A stretch of 64,000 bases of DNA from Oenanthe sinensis (Eukaryota > Streptophyta > Magnoliopsida > Apiales > Apiaceae). The first letter of the stretch is position 1, and each line of letters opens with the position of its first letter. The notes under the pieces are model-generated. The model was not told the origin of the DNA, did no database searches, and worked only from the letters and a program-made list of their open reading frames with translations. The position numbers and the translations under genes are program-made. This document shows positions 25,532-36,388 of this stretch, one piece after another. The DNA is taken from the NCBI GenBank assembly GCA_028671895.1, contig CM053796.1, forward strand, positions 34,718,860 to 34,782,859. The letters run 5' to 3'.

Positions 25532-25856
25532 TTTTTTTTAATGTCAGCCATATATCAATGCTTACTGGGAATAGTTCTTAGTATTCAATAGAATATGTAA
25601 TGATGCTGATTGAGATTTGGAGAAAGCGACCGATGTCCACATCTCCTGTTTTTTTATTGGTGTATGGGGTATATTCAATATTCAGTTACAAAATTTAAAT
25701 ATACAAAGACACATGCATCCACTTAGATTCAAATCCTCGATTTTTAACAAAAGAAGAGGGGTAAAATAACAATTATAAATGGCTGGGTAAATTTCATGAA
25801 CTTTGATTCTTACCTCAACTTCATTCCAAACCAACGTAAATTTTATGTGTCACTTT
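25532..25856. other. Intergenic, nothing recognised
   Basis: No gene. The text TTAGATTCAAATCCTCGA near 25725 resembles a degenerate RNA polymerase III B box but has no matching A box at a suitable distance. Confidence 0.25.
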
Positions 25857-25985
25857 GGTGCCGTTTGGATCATGAAATTCCAACCCAATTAGCGGGAACG
25901 AGAATGAGATTCTAATACATTTTTATAATGAAATCTCATTCACATTCCCGTTAACAGGGTTGGAATCCCACGAGCCAACGGCCCC
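25857..25985. repeat. Small foldback element
   Basis: About 129 bases form a hairpin. The left arm starts GGTGCCGTTTGGATCATG and runs through TTCCAACCC and AGAATGAGATT; the right arm, reverse-complemented, starts GGGGCCGTTGGCTCGTG and keeps TTCCAACCC and GAATGAGATT. GGGGCCGTTTGG-type termini are common in small hAT-like MITEs. Confidence 0.65.
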
Positions 25986-26125
25986 TCTGTAAAGACCGGC
26001 AAGGATTGGACTTTCAAACAAGAAGCAAAATTAAGAACTGACATATACTGATATAGAAAACTGTTGTTGGAAAGGAGATGGTAGGCTTTGCATTACCAAA
26101 ATTCTTAAATTGCTTTTAAAAGTTG

Positions 26126-27729
26126 TCACTTGCACAATTTCAACTTCTTGAAGAAAGAAGATACAACAGATTTGGGGTAGGGTTTTGTGGCAAGACATGA
26201 AGGTATGTTTTCAGGTTGTTCAATCCACAGCTTGTGGGCAATGCCAGCTGCTACTAATTTCTCCGATAAGTTCCTAATCTGGGGCTCCCCCTTCACCTCA
26301 AGGGTAACCTGCAATATCATGGAAGGCTAGCATCGTTTTTGTTATCAATATATGATGCACTTAATAAGACAAAGTATTCATGGTCCTATTACACCATCAT
26401 CTTTTTCCTACAACTTAAGAATTACCACTTTATAGAAGTGCTAAGATGGTAAGACTGTTTCTATAAGAAACAAAAGTGTGAATATTACATGGCATGCACC
26501 CTACATTTGATTACACTTTATTTATGTTTTCCAGCTCCCTAATTGCCAAGCCATTAATCTATGGCCGCAAGAATTTCAATTGCAATGCTTCCATATCTTC
26601 CATCACCACCTCAAACTACAACTGAAGCCTTCTCTTACTCCTATCACCAGCTCCCTAGCGTTCTTGTCTTAATTTGTTAATTGTCATTCTAACTAAACCA
26701 GAAATGAGGGGCAAGGGACAAAATGTCACGTCTGAAAAGATTGGTCTTTTTACCACTCACATATCGCAAATAAAACATGCCTTAAAAATATTTTGATTGA
26801 AACACAAGTGAATATGGATGTGTCACACTTGCTGGAATTTAAATTATGAAAAAACTTTGTATAGCATTTTTGTCGTCACATATATTTTAAGAGTCTGCTA
26901 AAAACAGAGCAACACTTGGAGACGGTGTAATTTTAAAGCTTCAAAATATGCTATAAAGGACCAAAACACGAAGCTAAAAAGGGTGACGAAGAAACTCAAG
27001 GACAAGGAGACCGTACTTGAGAGTAGCTTAAAGTCATTACTTGTTCAAACTCTACCATGATCAAACTAGCATTACTGAACTACATGTCAAACAATCAATC
27101 AGTTTACATACAATTCATATCTCCCTCCCTTTTACCGTAAAGCATCATCAAAACTAAATCAAAATATCATATACTCCCTCTGTTTCATCATTTAACTTTT
27201 CGACACACTTTAAAAAGATTTGACCACGTAATTAGAATTATTATTTTAAATTAGGTGTTTGTGTCAAGCAAATACCAACTAGGACATTACCACTACTGGT
27301 AGTAACAACTAAGCATGACAAAATTGATTTATTAAATACACTTGACTTTAACAAATCTCGAAAAATGTATGATCAATTCAACTTAAATCACATCAAATAA
27401 TAATTTAAAATATATATTCAAGTGCAGTACTACTTAACAAATAAATTAAATTATGTTACCTTGTGCATCGATTCAATATTGGAAGGGATACAATACTCTA
27501 GCGTATGAACATCATCTTTGTGGGCCCATACAGCAGCAACAGCGGCATGGCAACTCTGTGTTGTGTAACCACACTTCCCAGCGGCCACGTGTCAATTAAA
27601 TCTCGCCGGAGCACTATGTACTGAACCAACACATCGGTGACGGCGATGGTGTTGGAGTGCAAGGCGTGTAGTTGCGGCGGATGAGAGATGATGTAGTGGT
27701 GATATTACAACAGCAGCAGCAGCAGCCAT
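26126..27729 (-). pseudogene. PTRHD1-type peptidyl-tRNA hydrolase gene with frameshifts
   Basis: Two exons are visible. The upstream one (about 27729-27460) reads DVLVQYIVLRRDLIDTWPLG and then, in another frame, SCHAAVAAVWAHKDDVHTLE and IESMHK, ending at an AAG|GTAACA donor. The downstream one (26308-26126) reads VTLEVKGEPQIRNLSEKL, KLWIEQPENIPSC and FFKKLKLCK. These are the conserved blocks of the PTH2-fold protein PTRHD1. Between VVT and SCHAA there are 5 extra bases (a CAACA-type duplication) that shift the frame. The ATG at 27729 opens a third frame (MAAAAAVVISPLHHL) that also does not lead into DVLVQ. Splice sites and the C-terminal exon are intact, so inactivation looks recent, or the reference has an error. 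Confidence 0.75.
27165..27410. repeat. Stowaway-like remnant in the PTRHD1 intron
   Basis: TACTCCCTCTGTTTCATCATT at 27172 is the typical left end of a Stowaway MITE (CTCCCTCCGTTTC after TA). No convincing right end was found, so this is a fragment. Confidence 0.4.
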
Positions 27730-28830
27730 TTGTATTTTATTTTATCAAATACTTAAATGAAAATAAATTGTTGCAATTATTTGTATTTCGAATATGGTGT
27801 TTTATAAGTTAATTATAAGTTAAATGAAAATAAATTGATTGAAAGTTTTATCAAAACTTGAGATAATATGTTTGATTATTTTTTTAATAGGTTATAGATA
27901 GATAAAATAAAAGATGGAGTAATATTTTTCTATTTTCATTTTATAAATTAATTACCCACCAAATGGCTAAAATATTTCTAACCTTTCTTACTAGATGAAA
28001 GGAATAATATCCCAAATAGCTTATACATACATCTAATTTTTTAATTTCGAAACAACAAACTAATTATTGTTAATTTTCTGTTAACATGTTACTATTTCTT
28101 TTATTCTACATTTCAACAAAACTCTTTAATTTTATATAAGAAACACAAATAATAGAAATATTTGCAAGAAATATTTACTCCGCATATATTTTTAAACAGG
28201 AAAAAAATTATAATTTTTATAATATACCTTGTAAAAATGCATATTTGGCTAATTGGCTCAAGTAAGCATGCAAGTCTACTGTAAAAGAAATAGAAGACCA
28301 GAACCGAATAATATTGAGTAGAAATACAAAATAATCATAGAGTAAAGTAGAATAGAGCTACAAACGAAACTATTTATTCACAAACAAGTTTTAGTCCAGA
28401 TTCGATACATTCAGTTTCATATAAATTTCAAATAAATAAACAAATCTCGACTTAACTAGAAGTCTAGAACTAGTTCATTAAGCCATCCTAGAACTTACCT
28501 CTAGTGTATGTAAAAATTTGAGCGTCTGGACTAGCTAGACTCATAAAAATCTCATTGCTGGAGGTGATGCATCTTATTTTGATTTTGTGTTCTTTTCGAT
28601 ACAATTACAGTTGGAGCACTCTACCACTATACACTGGAAAATATGACCACCTATTATTGCAGTTGCAATCTAGAGCAACACTAGATTGAGATGCTACTTC
28701 TCTTATTTCTGCACACATTATTTACTACTACTATCGTCGGAGACATGATATAACAGCTAGACATACTTTACAACACCAAACAGCATACACCGCTGAGAAT
28801 GCCGAAAAGCCAGTACTAAGCATTATGTTG
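27730..28830. other. Region between PTRHD1 and the last AACT exon
   Basis: AT-rich, no gene. The part below 28831 would contain the 3' UTR of the long AACT transcript. A (GCT)5-like CAG repeat lies at the PTRHD1 start, 27712-27727. Confidence 0.35.
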
Positions 28831-28864
28831 TCAGAGCTTTGACCGTCCAACCATTGCAACTGGC
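28831..28864 (-). CDS. Candidate alternative last exon of AACT encoding a -SKL ending
   Basis: On the minus strand a TTTATTACAG acceptor is followed by G CCA GTT GCA ATG GTT GGA and then codons for RSKL and TGA. Joined to a donor AT|GTAAGC at 29732/29731 that overlaps the stop codon of the short form, it changes the AACT ending from LELM-stop to LELMPVAMVGRSKL-stop (416 aa). The phase matches exactly. SKL at the very C-terminus is the canonical type 1 peroxisomal targeting signal. Known plant AACT genes can make peroxisomal forms by alternative 3' splicing, which supports this reading. Confidence 0.75.
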
Positions 28865-29036
28865 CTGTAATAAACATGGATTTTAAAAATTCAACTATAT
28901 ACATAATTCATAGCAGCTAGGACCAATCAAAATACACATGTAGCAACTGGCCTTCAATAAACAAATAGCTTTTTAAAAATTCAACTATATACAGAATTCA
29001 TAGCAGCTGGGACGAATCAAAATACACAGGTAGCGT
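28856..29036. repeat. 87-base tandem duplication covering the -SKL exon acceptor
   Basis: Text around GCAACTGGCCT..AATAAAC and the following AAAAATTCAACTATATACA, AATTCATAGCAGCT and AATCAAAATACACA occurs twice (from about 28856 and about 28943). The duplication includes the first nine bases of the -SKL exon and its acceptor. The second copy keeps an AG (TTTATTGAAG) in front of GCCAGTTGC. Confidence 0.75.
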
Positions 29037-29727
29037 GAACATTATTTCTACAAAGACCAGTAACATTTAAGTGCTTACCTGTGTCTGGAATAAGAATAAT
29101 TACAACTTACTATTATGTCAAATGCACTGAATTCAGTATTCACTATCGTTCTGATTCGACTATTTATTATTTAAAGATGCACTATATAGTTGAAATTTAA
29201 TATTTTTATATAAAAAAGAGGAGAATGCAAAATGTTTGAAAGTACAAATGAATATAAAAAATTATTAATAAGAAAATTGATAGTACACAAAAAAAAACAC
29301 TCGACAGCAACAATGTAATTACATAACAACTTTGCATGTGTGCCAGTAAATTTCAACACCTAAGGGGTCTGCTTTTATACGTCAAGTTCTCACACTCGAG
29401 TCACTTTATTCTCGGAAATTCAAGGTAGTCCATTTACATTTCACCCAATTAAAGAGTTCCAATTCAACAAATTAACTCACGTCAACTACATGTCTGTTGT
29501 TACCAAGCACAGTAGTTTAGGAGACATGATCTGTAAGTGAGCAAGTTACTACGAGAAAGTTCAAAAGTAGATGAATTTATAACAAGGTTTATGTATAATA
29601 CAACCTGTTCTACTGAGGATTCTTTGCCTTGAACTAGGTAACCTACCTATCTGTAAGCATGGCAATCCATATACAATTATAGACCATATCATGAACACAC
29701 CTATTTAGCGTAAAAATCATAAATGGC

Positions 29728-32700
29728 TTACATGAGTTCTAGAACAAGAGCAGAAGCTCCTCCTCCCCCATTGCAGATTCCAGCAACGCCAATTTTTGCA
29801 TTGTTTTGTCTCAGTACCTGCACATGATACACCTTGACTCAGCAAAGATACTGAAACCTTATTCCTAGACAGAAAAGCAAAGACAAAATGATCATTATCA
29901 TTAAATGTAAAGGGACATTTGGACCCACAGGTCATCTTGTGGGATCTCAGGAGGCCACGGAGAGAAGAAAGAAGACAATATAATATGCAACATTCTCAAT
30001 ACTGAAAAACAAAAATTATCAAAGAATTTTCTCATAAACAAGCATATAAATCATCAGTCGCAGAGAACCCAAGTGCTTACACAAAATTCAGATGATACAT
30101 GTCAAATGTTTTGCAGAGGTTGATCAGTTAATATTGTAATAAAGTCATATTACAAAGATTTGAGAGTTATAAATGATTATATCATGATCAACACTGTTCA
30201 CCAGGCCCGAGAGAGAATATATGAACCTTTATGCTTATGATTAGTCTAAACAGGGGAGAAGAGCTAGAATTTAATCATCTAGAGGTGTTCAGAGTGCCAA
30301 CAAGTATTTTCTTAACTTTCATGGGATGATGGGACAGAACTAAAAGGGATCAACGAAAGGCATACATTATATGAGTAGTACTTTAAGTCAATAGCTTTGT
30401 TAGAGTAGAGAGCTATAAGGAACCTACTGCATCTATACATGGTTGTCACGGCGGTCAGTCGAGTCAAGTCGACGGAGGTCTGGCTAGTCAACTAGTCTGA
30501 GACTAGTCGTCGACTAGTCGACAAATTATATATAGATATTATTTAATTAATAAATTTAAATACATTATATATGTTATATTTATTAAACTATATATGTTAT
30601 ATAATTCTAAGTTTTAAGATTTATGACTTATCCAAAACTTGTAATTTATTCTACAACAGGCCAACAACCAAACCAACAATGTACTACACTCAAGCTCAGT
30701 GAGCACTGCATGGAATAAAAACAAGACTTATTTTCAGAAAACAGAAAACATTGTTGTTAGCTGCTGAATTAGGTTAAAATTTATTGTTTTTTGGGTTAAA
30801 ATCTTATTTATATGACAGGGTTTGACCGGGTTTTTTGAACCAGTCGACAGCCCATATGACTAGTCAGCTCGACTAGTCGACTAGTCGATCAGTCAGTCGA
30901 CTAGTCGGCCGAAATATCATTTTTTCCAAGTCAACAGTTTCAGTCGACTTTCCTACATCGACTGCTCGACTAGTCGTTGACTAGTCGAGCGCCGTGGCAA
31001 CCATGCATCTATGTAGAAGTAAAAGAATCTGTACCCCAAGTAATGTGATCAAAAGTCGAGCTCCACTGCAGCCAAGTGGATGTCCCAAAGATACAGCACC
31101 TCCATGCACATTAAGTTTTTTCTACATTGAGGAAAAATTGGTACCATAATTTAAGAGAAAACATAAACTAGATAACACTTGGATGGTAGATGAGATTCCC
31201 AAACAAGCCAAGATATTGGAACTGATATTAGAACTGCAAAGGTCACAAAGGACTCACATTGCTGATCCCAAGGAGCTTTTGGTTAGCAAGAGCCACAACC
31301 TACACAAACAAGGTGAGTAGAGTGCTTGTGCTTGATAAACAAGGTTCTTATAGTATCAAAAAGTGAAAACCCTTACAGAAAAGGCTTCATTTATTTCATA
31401 ATAGTCAACTTCAGAAGCCTGCAAACCAGCATTTTTAATAGCTTTCGGTATGGCTAGGGAGGGAGCAGTAGTAAATAACTCAGGGGCCTGTATAGTTAGT
31501 TAGCAAAAGTCAGAGCACCAACTTTCAAGTCATAGAAAACCAACAAATGTATACAAGTATTCTCAATACCTGAGCAGCATCAGCAAAGCCTCTGATCTTC
31601 GCAATCACTTGTAAGCCAAGTTTACGAGCCATCTCTCCACTAGTCAGCACTAATGCAGCTGCACCATCACTGGGTTCACGCTAAAAACCATCAGGATTCG
31701 ATTTGAAAACCAAGGTGATGTTTTCTTTAAGAATGTGTAAAAGTGGTAGTCTGACAATTTCATTATAATTAATAAGACATGACTCATACTTTATACTCCT
31801 AAACTTTAAAGAAACACTTTCAAAACATTCCGCTAACTTTTTACATATAGGGGGAGGGGTAGAGGAAGGCCACTCTGTTAGTTTGGTTCTATGTTGAGAT
31901 TAAATCTTCATCCAACAGGTATAGTTCTTTCCCATGAAATATCAGTGACAGTGACACAGTGTATAGAAAATAAATTGGCAGAAAGAGACCTTATACTAGA
32001 AGCATTGCCAGCGGTGACAGAACCCCCGTTTGCCTTGAAACTCAGCCGGAGCTTTTTTAACTTTGATGCATCAAACTAACCAATACAAGAAAGAACATTA
32101 AAAAAAAAAGCCAATACAAAAGATTGAATATGGAACGTAATGTAATAAAAATTCAACCCCACATGCAGACCACGTTAATAATTTTGATCTTTCATTAAGC
32201 ATCCTTGTTAGCAAAACGGTGATAATATAAAAAGGAACCACAGTAAAATGATGAACTATTAAAAGTTAGATGAAATGCAATATACGCCTGATAAAAAGAG
32301 AATGCAGAAACTGCAGCTAGCATATAACTAACTAAGCACACAATTTTATTTGATGGAACAACTCCATGACATATATGGACCTTATGTCACCAACATATAT
32401 TCTAGGAATAAAAGAGCGGTTAAAGACAGAGGAATAGACTGTTCCCACATGTGTTAAAAACAGTGAATATGACTGGTTTATATAGCCAATCAATCATATT
32501 TCTATTCGGTATGTGTGATATTAAAATTTGCGGTGGTTATTAATTTTGTAAAGTTCTATAATTTTTTGCCAAGTAGTGAAATTATTTGATTATGCAATTA
32601 TTGAGCTTTGATAACTGATTCTTTTAGTTGCTAGTAGAAACATGTTTAAAAATTGAGCTACCAAATTTTATTCCGGCAGTTTCAAATTCAATCATATCAG

Positions 32701-35700
32701 AAGTATCTTGCATGAAAATAGATTATCAATGTTGTAGTTACCTTTCCCAGGCCTTCATCTTTATCAACGACAGTAGAACCTTTTCCTCTCAACCCAGAAA
32801 CTTCAACCTACATTGATAATAGCAATACCCAAGGATAAGCAATATGATACAAGAAAAAATATTACTTGGAGATCACAAAGAATGGGATCCTGACCGGAAC
32901 TATCTCCCATGAAAAGGCACCACTTCTTTGAGCAGCCACTCCTCGAGTAAAGCTTTGAATTGCATAAGAATCCTGCAAAAGAAACAACAAAGAGAGATAA
33001 ATGAGTACATAATGTGAACTGAAACTGTGATTTGACGTACTTTACTGAGGATGACTAACGTCATCTTATAAATTAGTAATATTTAGACAAGAATGAACAA
33101 GAAATTGTATAAGCTCTCTTAATACATGATTTGATAGTTTAGTGTTCCCTGTATATTGGTTTATGCTCTCTTGATACATTATTATTTGATAGTTCAAATG
33201 TTCCCTGGATTTTAGTTTTCTGAAGGAATAACTTTTTTAAGTACATCAGATTCCTAAGGAAACAGATTCTCTCTGTGTGTGAGAGAGATTTATATTTGAA
33301 GATAAAAAGAATGAGACTCGTCTTCTCTTGGTAACAAGAGAGCGAGGGCTGTACGAGTACTTAAATAGTAAAATTTCTGTGATGACCTTTACCATAAAAA
33401 TAAAAATAAACTAGAATGAGACCAATGCTATGGATTTTGACATATTGCAGAGCTTAAAACTACAAGAAATCAATCAGCTTCACAATAGAGGAAGCTTGAG
33501 GGACCATCAGGCAACTCTCTAAAATTTTAAATCGCTGATACCAAGTTAAGTATGGACTAATGTAAGGCCTTGTAATTATTTAAGACTCCCCTTCAATTAG
33601 GTGTGTGGATGTTGCAAATGCATATTAATATTTCAATCACCTAATATACTAAACAAATACGAGTGACAAGAGGAAATGAAATAGAGAGAGAGACAAAAGA
33701 GGATGATCAGATAGAGAGGAGAAAGAAGATGATGGGAAATCCCTATTTTCAAAGTAACCATGAGAAACTAATTTGTATTTTGTCACACCAGCTACTTTTT
33801 TTATCAAGCTGCATTATCCAGCATTTATCCTACATCATCTTGCAGCTACAGGATACAAGTATACAACAAAACAGCAAAACAGAAACTTGCACTAATTATA
33901 ATATATATGCCTAACACAATGAGTGCTAGTAGATCCAGTCCATGCTTTGGTCAAAGATCTAGCTATAATACGTGAATCCTACGGATACATGTGTCCTCAA
34001 GCTCCTTTTTTCGGAAACCACATTATCTTTATTAACTCGCGTCTTTGTGCTATTTTCCTTGTGGTACTAATTACTAACAGTCTTGCAGGTATTCAAAGCA
34101 AAAAGCAAAGAACCAGGCAGATTTAAGGACAAATGAGCAATTATAAAGGAGAACAAACTATGCATAGTGATTTGATGCATATTTTGACAGAAAATTTGAA
34201 ATAATTCACGAATATGAAGCCAAAATTTTAGATATCCAATAAAATATTGTTAAGCATGCTGGAATACTACTTACTAATAGAACAGAACAAAAACATACCT
34301 GCTCTTCTCTTGTAACTGTATGCTGTTCAGCACATAACTCAGCGCAGACCCCCATTCCGAAATCATTGTAAACATCCCATAGGCCATCCTTAAGCATCCC
34401 ATCAATGATATTTTCATGTCCTAATCGAGAACCCTTTCTGTTCAAGTGATTGCATCAATGTAAACATTACGTGTACAACTTGCTATTAGTGGAAGCAGAC
34501 ACATGGACAGAATTAAAATAAGTCACCCACTTTTGTACAATCTGCCCTGCAGTAAAAGGGAATATAACATTTTTTTTCCTAAATTTGCAATGTTATATTA
34601 ACTAGAATTGGCAGAATCTGCGTCCGTGGCAATTAGCTAATATAGGTATATGTTCAATCGGGTACAACAAAAGTTTCAAGAAGCTAGATTTGCAAAGACA
34701 TATGTGCATGATGCAATTACTGAGCATAATTTAAAATTCAACACATCAGTATTTGAGAAAATAGAAATCCAAAGGGAATCCCTACAAGCAAGTAGTATAT
34801 GATAATTATTTGTTAACTAACTTGACCCAGTAAATAGTTCCAATCATGTGTACTTATCACCCTACTTGTGGAATGACATCATCACTGATGCAAAAATTCC
34901 TCGCGCCTTAGTAATTATTAGAGCCTATAAACTACAGAATACTGCCAAAACAAATAAGTAGTGCATTTAGATTCACGAACTAAGCATCTTATATGGAAGT
35001 TATGCCATCGATTTCAAAATGTACATACACAAAGTGCTGCTACTGCCATGGAATAATAGAGGCTCTTAGTTTGTAATTTAAATCCATTTATTGGCTTTTG
35101 AGTACCGGGAAACTTGAGAGGAGAATATATATGCAATGAACTATTGACGAGAAGCCTAACCTTGATCCTGCTAGATATTTAGGAGCATTAGACATGCTTT
35201 CCATGCCTCCAGCCACAACAACATCATTGGCACCCAATTGGATAGACTGTGCTGCAAGCATCGTCGCTGCATTCAAGATGACAAAGTCAGGAAATGTTTT
35301 TAAGTATTATTTTAAGGATAATGTAAACAAATATTTTGCAGATAGACAGCCCACCTTTCATCCCTGAAGAACATACTTTGTTAATTGTGGTGCAAACCAC
35401 TTTATTAGGTATTCCTGCACCTAATGCCGCCTGTCTTGCAGGTGCTTGACCCAGATTTGCACTCAAGACATTCCCAAAAAAGACCTCTTCTACAAGCGAT
35501 GGATCAACTTTAGCCCTTTTAAGCGCACCTATAGTACCACCGACCACGGTCCACAAACATCATAAAACAATATTCTATACAACTTCAACAAGTCAGAAAT
35601 TCATTCGGAAAATGAAAACCAATGTTGTTCAATCTTACTTTGAATAGCTATGGAGCCGAGCTTGGTAGCTGACAGAGAGGAAAGAGAACCAAGGAAATCA

Positions 35701-36201
35701 CCCATCGGAGTTCGTGCAACTCCCACAATGCATACATCTGAACCGATTATTAATTTGCACATAATTAGGCACTATGCTTCAACTAAATTCATGCTTAGTA
35801 AAATATGAAGCACATAAACGAGCTGCAAGCAAGTTTCGACAAGAGAAAATTTGTCCGGCAAAACAATTTTCAGACACAAGAATGAATCATTTGCACCGTC
35901 ATAGAGGTGGACGTGGCGAATACATTTCAGCGTGAGAACAACTGGCCTGCACTTTTTGAACAATTGTTTTGCATATATTTTCTATACATATTGTCGTATA
36001 CTTTTTCGAGAGCACGGAACAACTTGTCTCGCAGCTCTCACCTAAAAAACAGTTATCGACTAAATGGATGACTATACACACAAGTCATGAATTCATGTAT
36101 ATACAGAAATAGGCAAATCTATAGATTCAAAAAAAAAAGTACAGGATAGGATAGGAACCTCGAGGTTTAATTGAATCAGGAAAGCTTACTTGATGAGCCA
36201 T
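29728..36201 (-). CDS. AACT: Acetyl-CoA acetyltransferase (acetoacetyl-CoA thiolase), complete
   Basis: Thirteen coding exons join in frame: 36201-36159, 35737-35639, 35528-35355, 35266-35161, 34437-34299, 32972-32895, 32807-32742, 32075-31990, 31669-31570, 31487-31377, 31299-31258, 31121-31035 and 29817-29728, giving 406 aa (family about 400-415). The start MAHQVSFPDSIKPRDVCIVG was chosen because its phase-1 donor restores the Asp before VCIVGVARTPMG. Visible thiolase residues: nucleophile Cys100 in NKVCSSGMK, NEAF at 330-333, His362 in GHPLGCSG and Cys392 in CNGGGG. The enzyme condenses two acetyl-CoA to acetoacetyl-CoA at the start of the cytosolic mevalonate pathway. The short form has no targeting peptide. 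Intron 12 carries a hAT element (30438-31005). An alternative end is described at 28831-28864. Confidence 0.95.
30438..31005. mobile_element. hAT-type element in AACT intron 12
   Basis: The ends are CATGGTTGTCACGGCG and, at the right, CGCCGTGGCAACCATG, imperfect inverted repeats. Both subterminal regions are packed with GACTAGTCGA units in both orientations. An 8-base target duplication flanks it (CATCTATA at 30430-30437, CATCTATG at 31006-31013). The 568-base element has no coding sequence and is non-autonomous. Confidence 0.85.
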
Positions 36202-36229
36202 TGAATAATCCAATTAACAACAAATCAAA

Positions 36230-36388
36230 CCTGCACACAGTCAAAATTTTAAAAAAAAAAAAATTCAAAACTGCAAGGATGATAATGAGATTAACGGGGA
36301 TCAAACAAGAGATAATACAAAGAGAAAGAGTACTTGTGATGGTAATAATAAAGTTAGTTAAATATTACAAGTAGTGTATTACCTTACC
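36230..36388 (-). other. Probable 5'-UTR intron of AACT
   Basis: Upstream of the ATG at 36201 there is an acceptor TGTGTGCAG|GTTTG (exon from 36230). Further up, a donor CCAAAG|GTAAGG follows 36388. The leader exon above 36388 has no ATG that could compete. The intron would span 36231-36387. Confidence 0.55.

Noticed and set aside
33663..34126. Plus-strand frames within AACT intron 5
   Set aside because: Inside an intron of a complete gene, low complexity, no domain.
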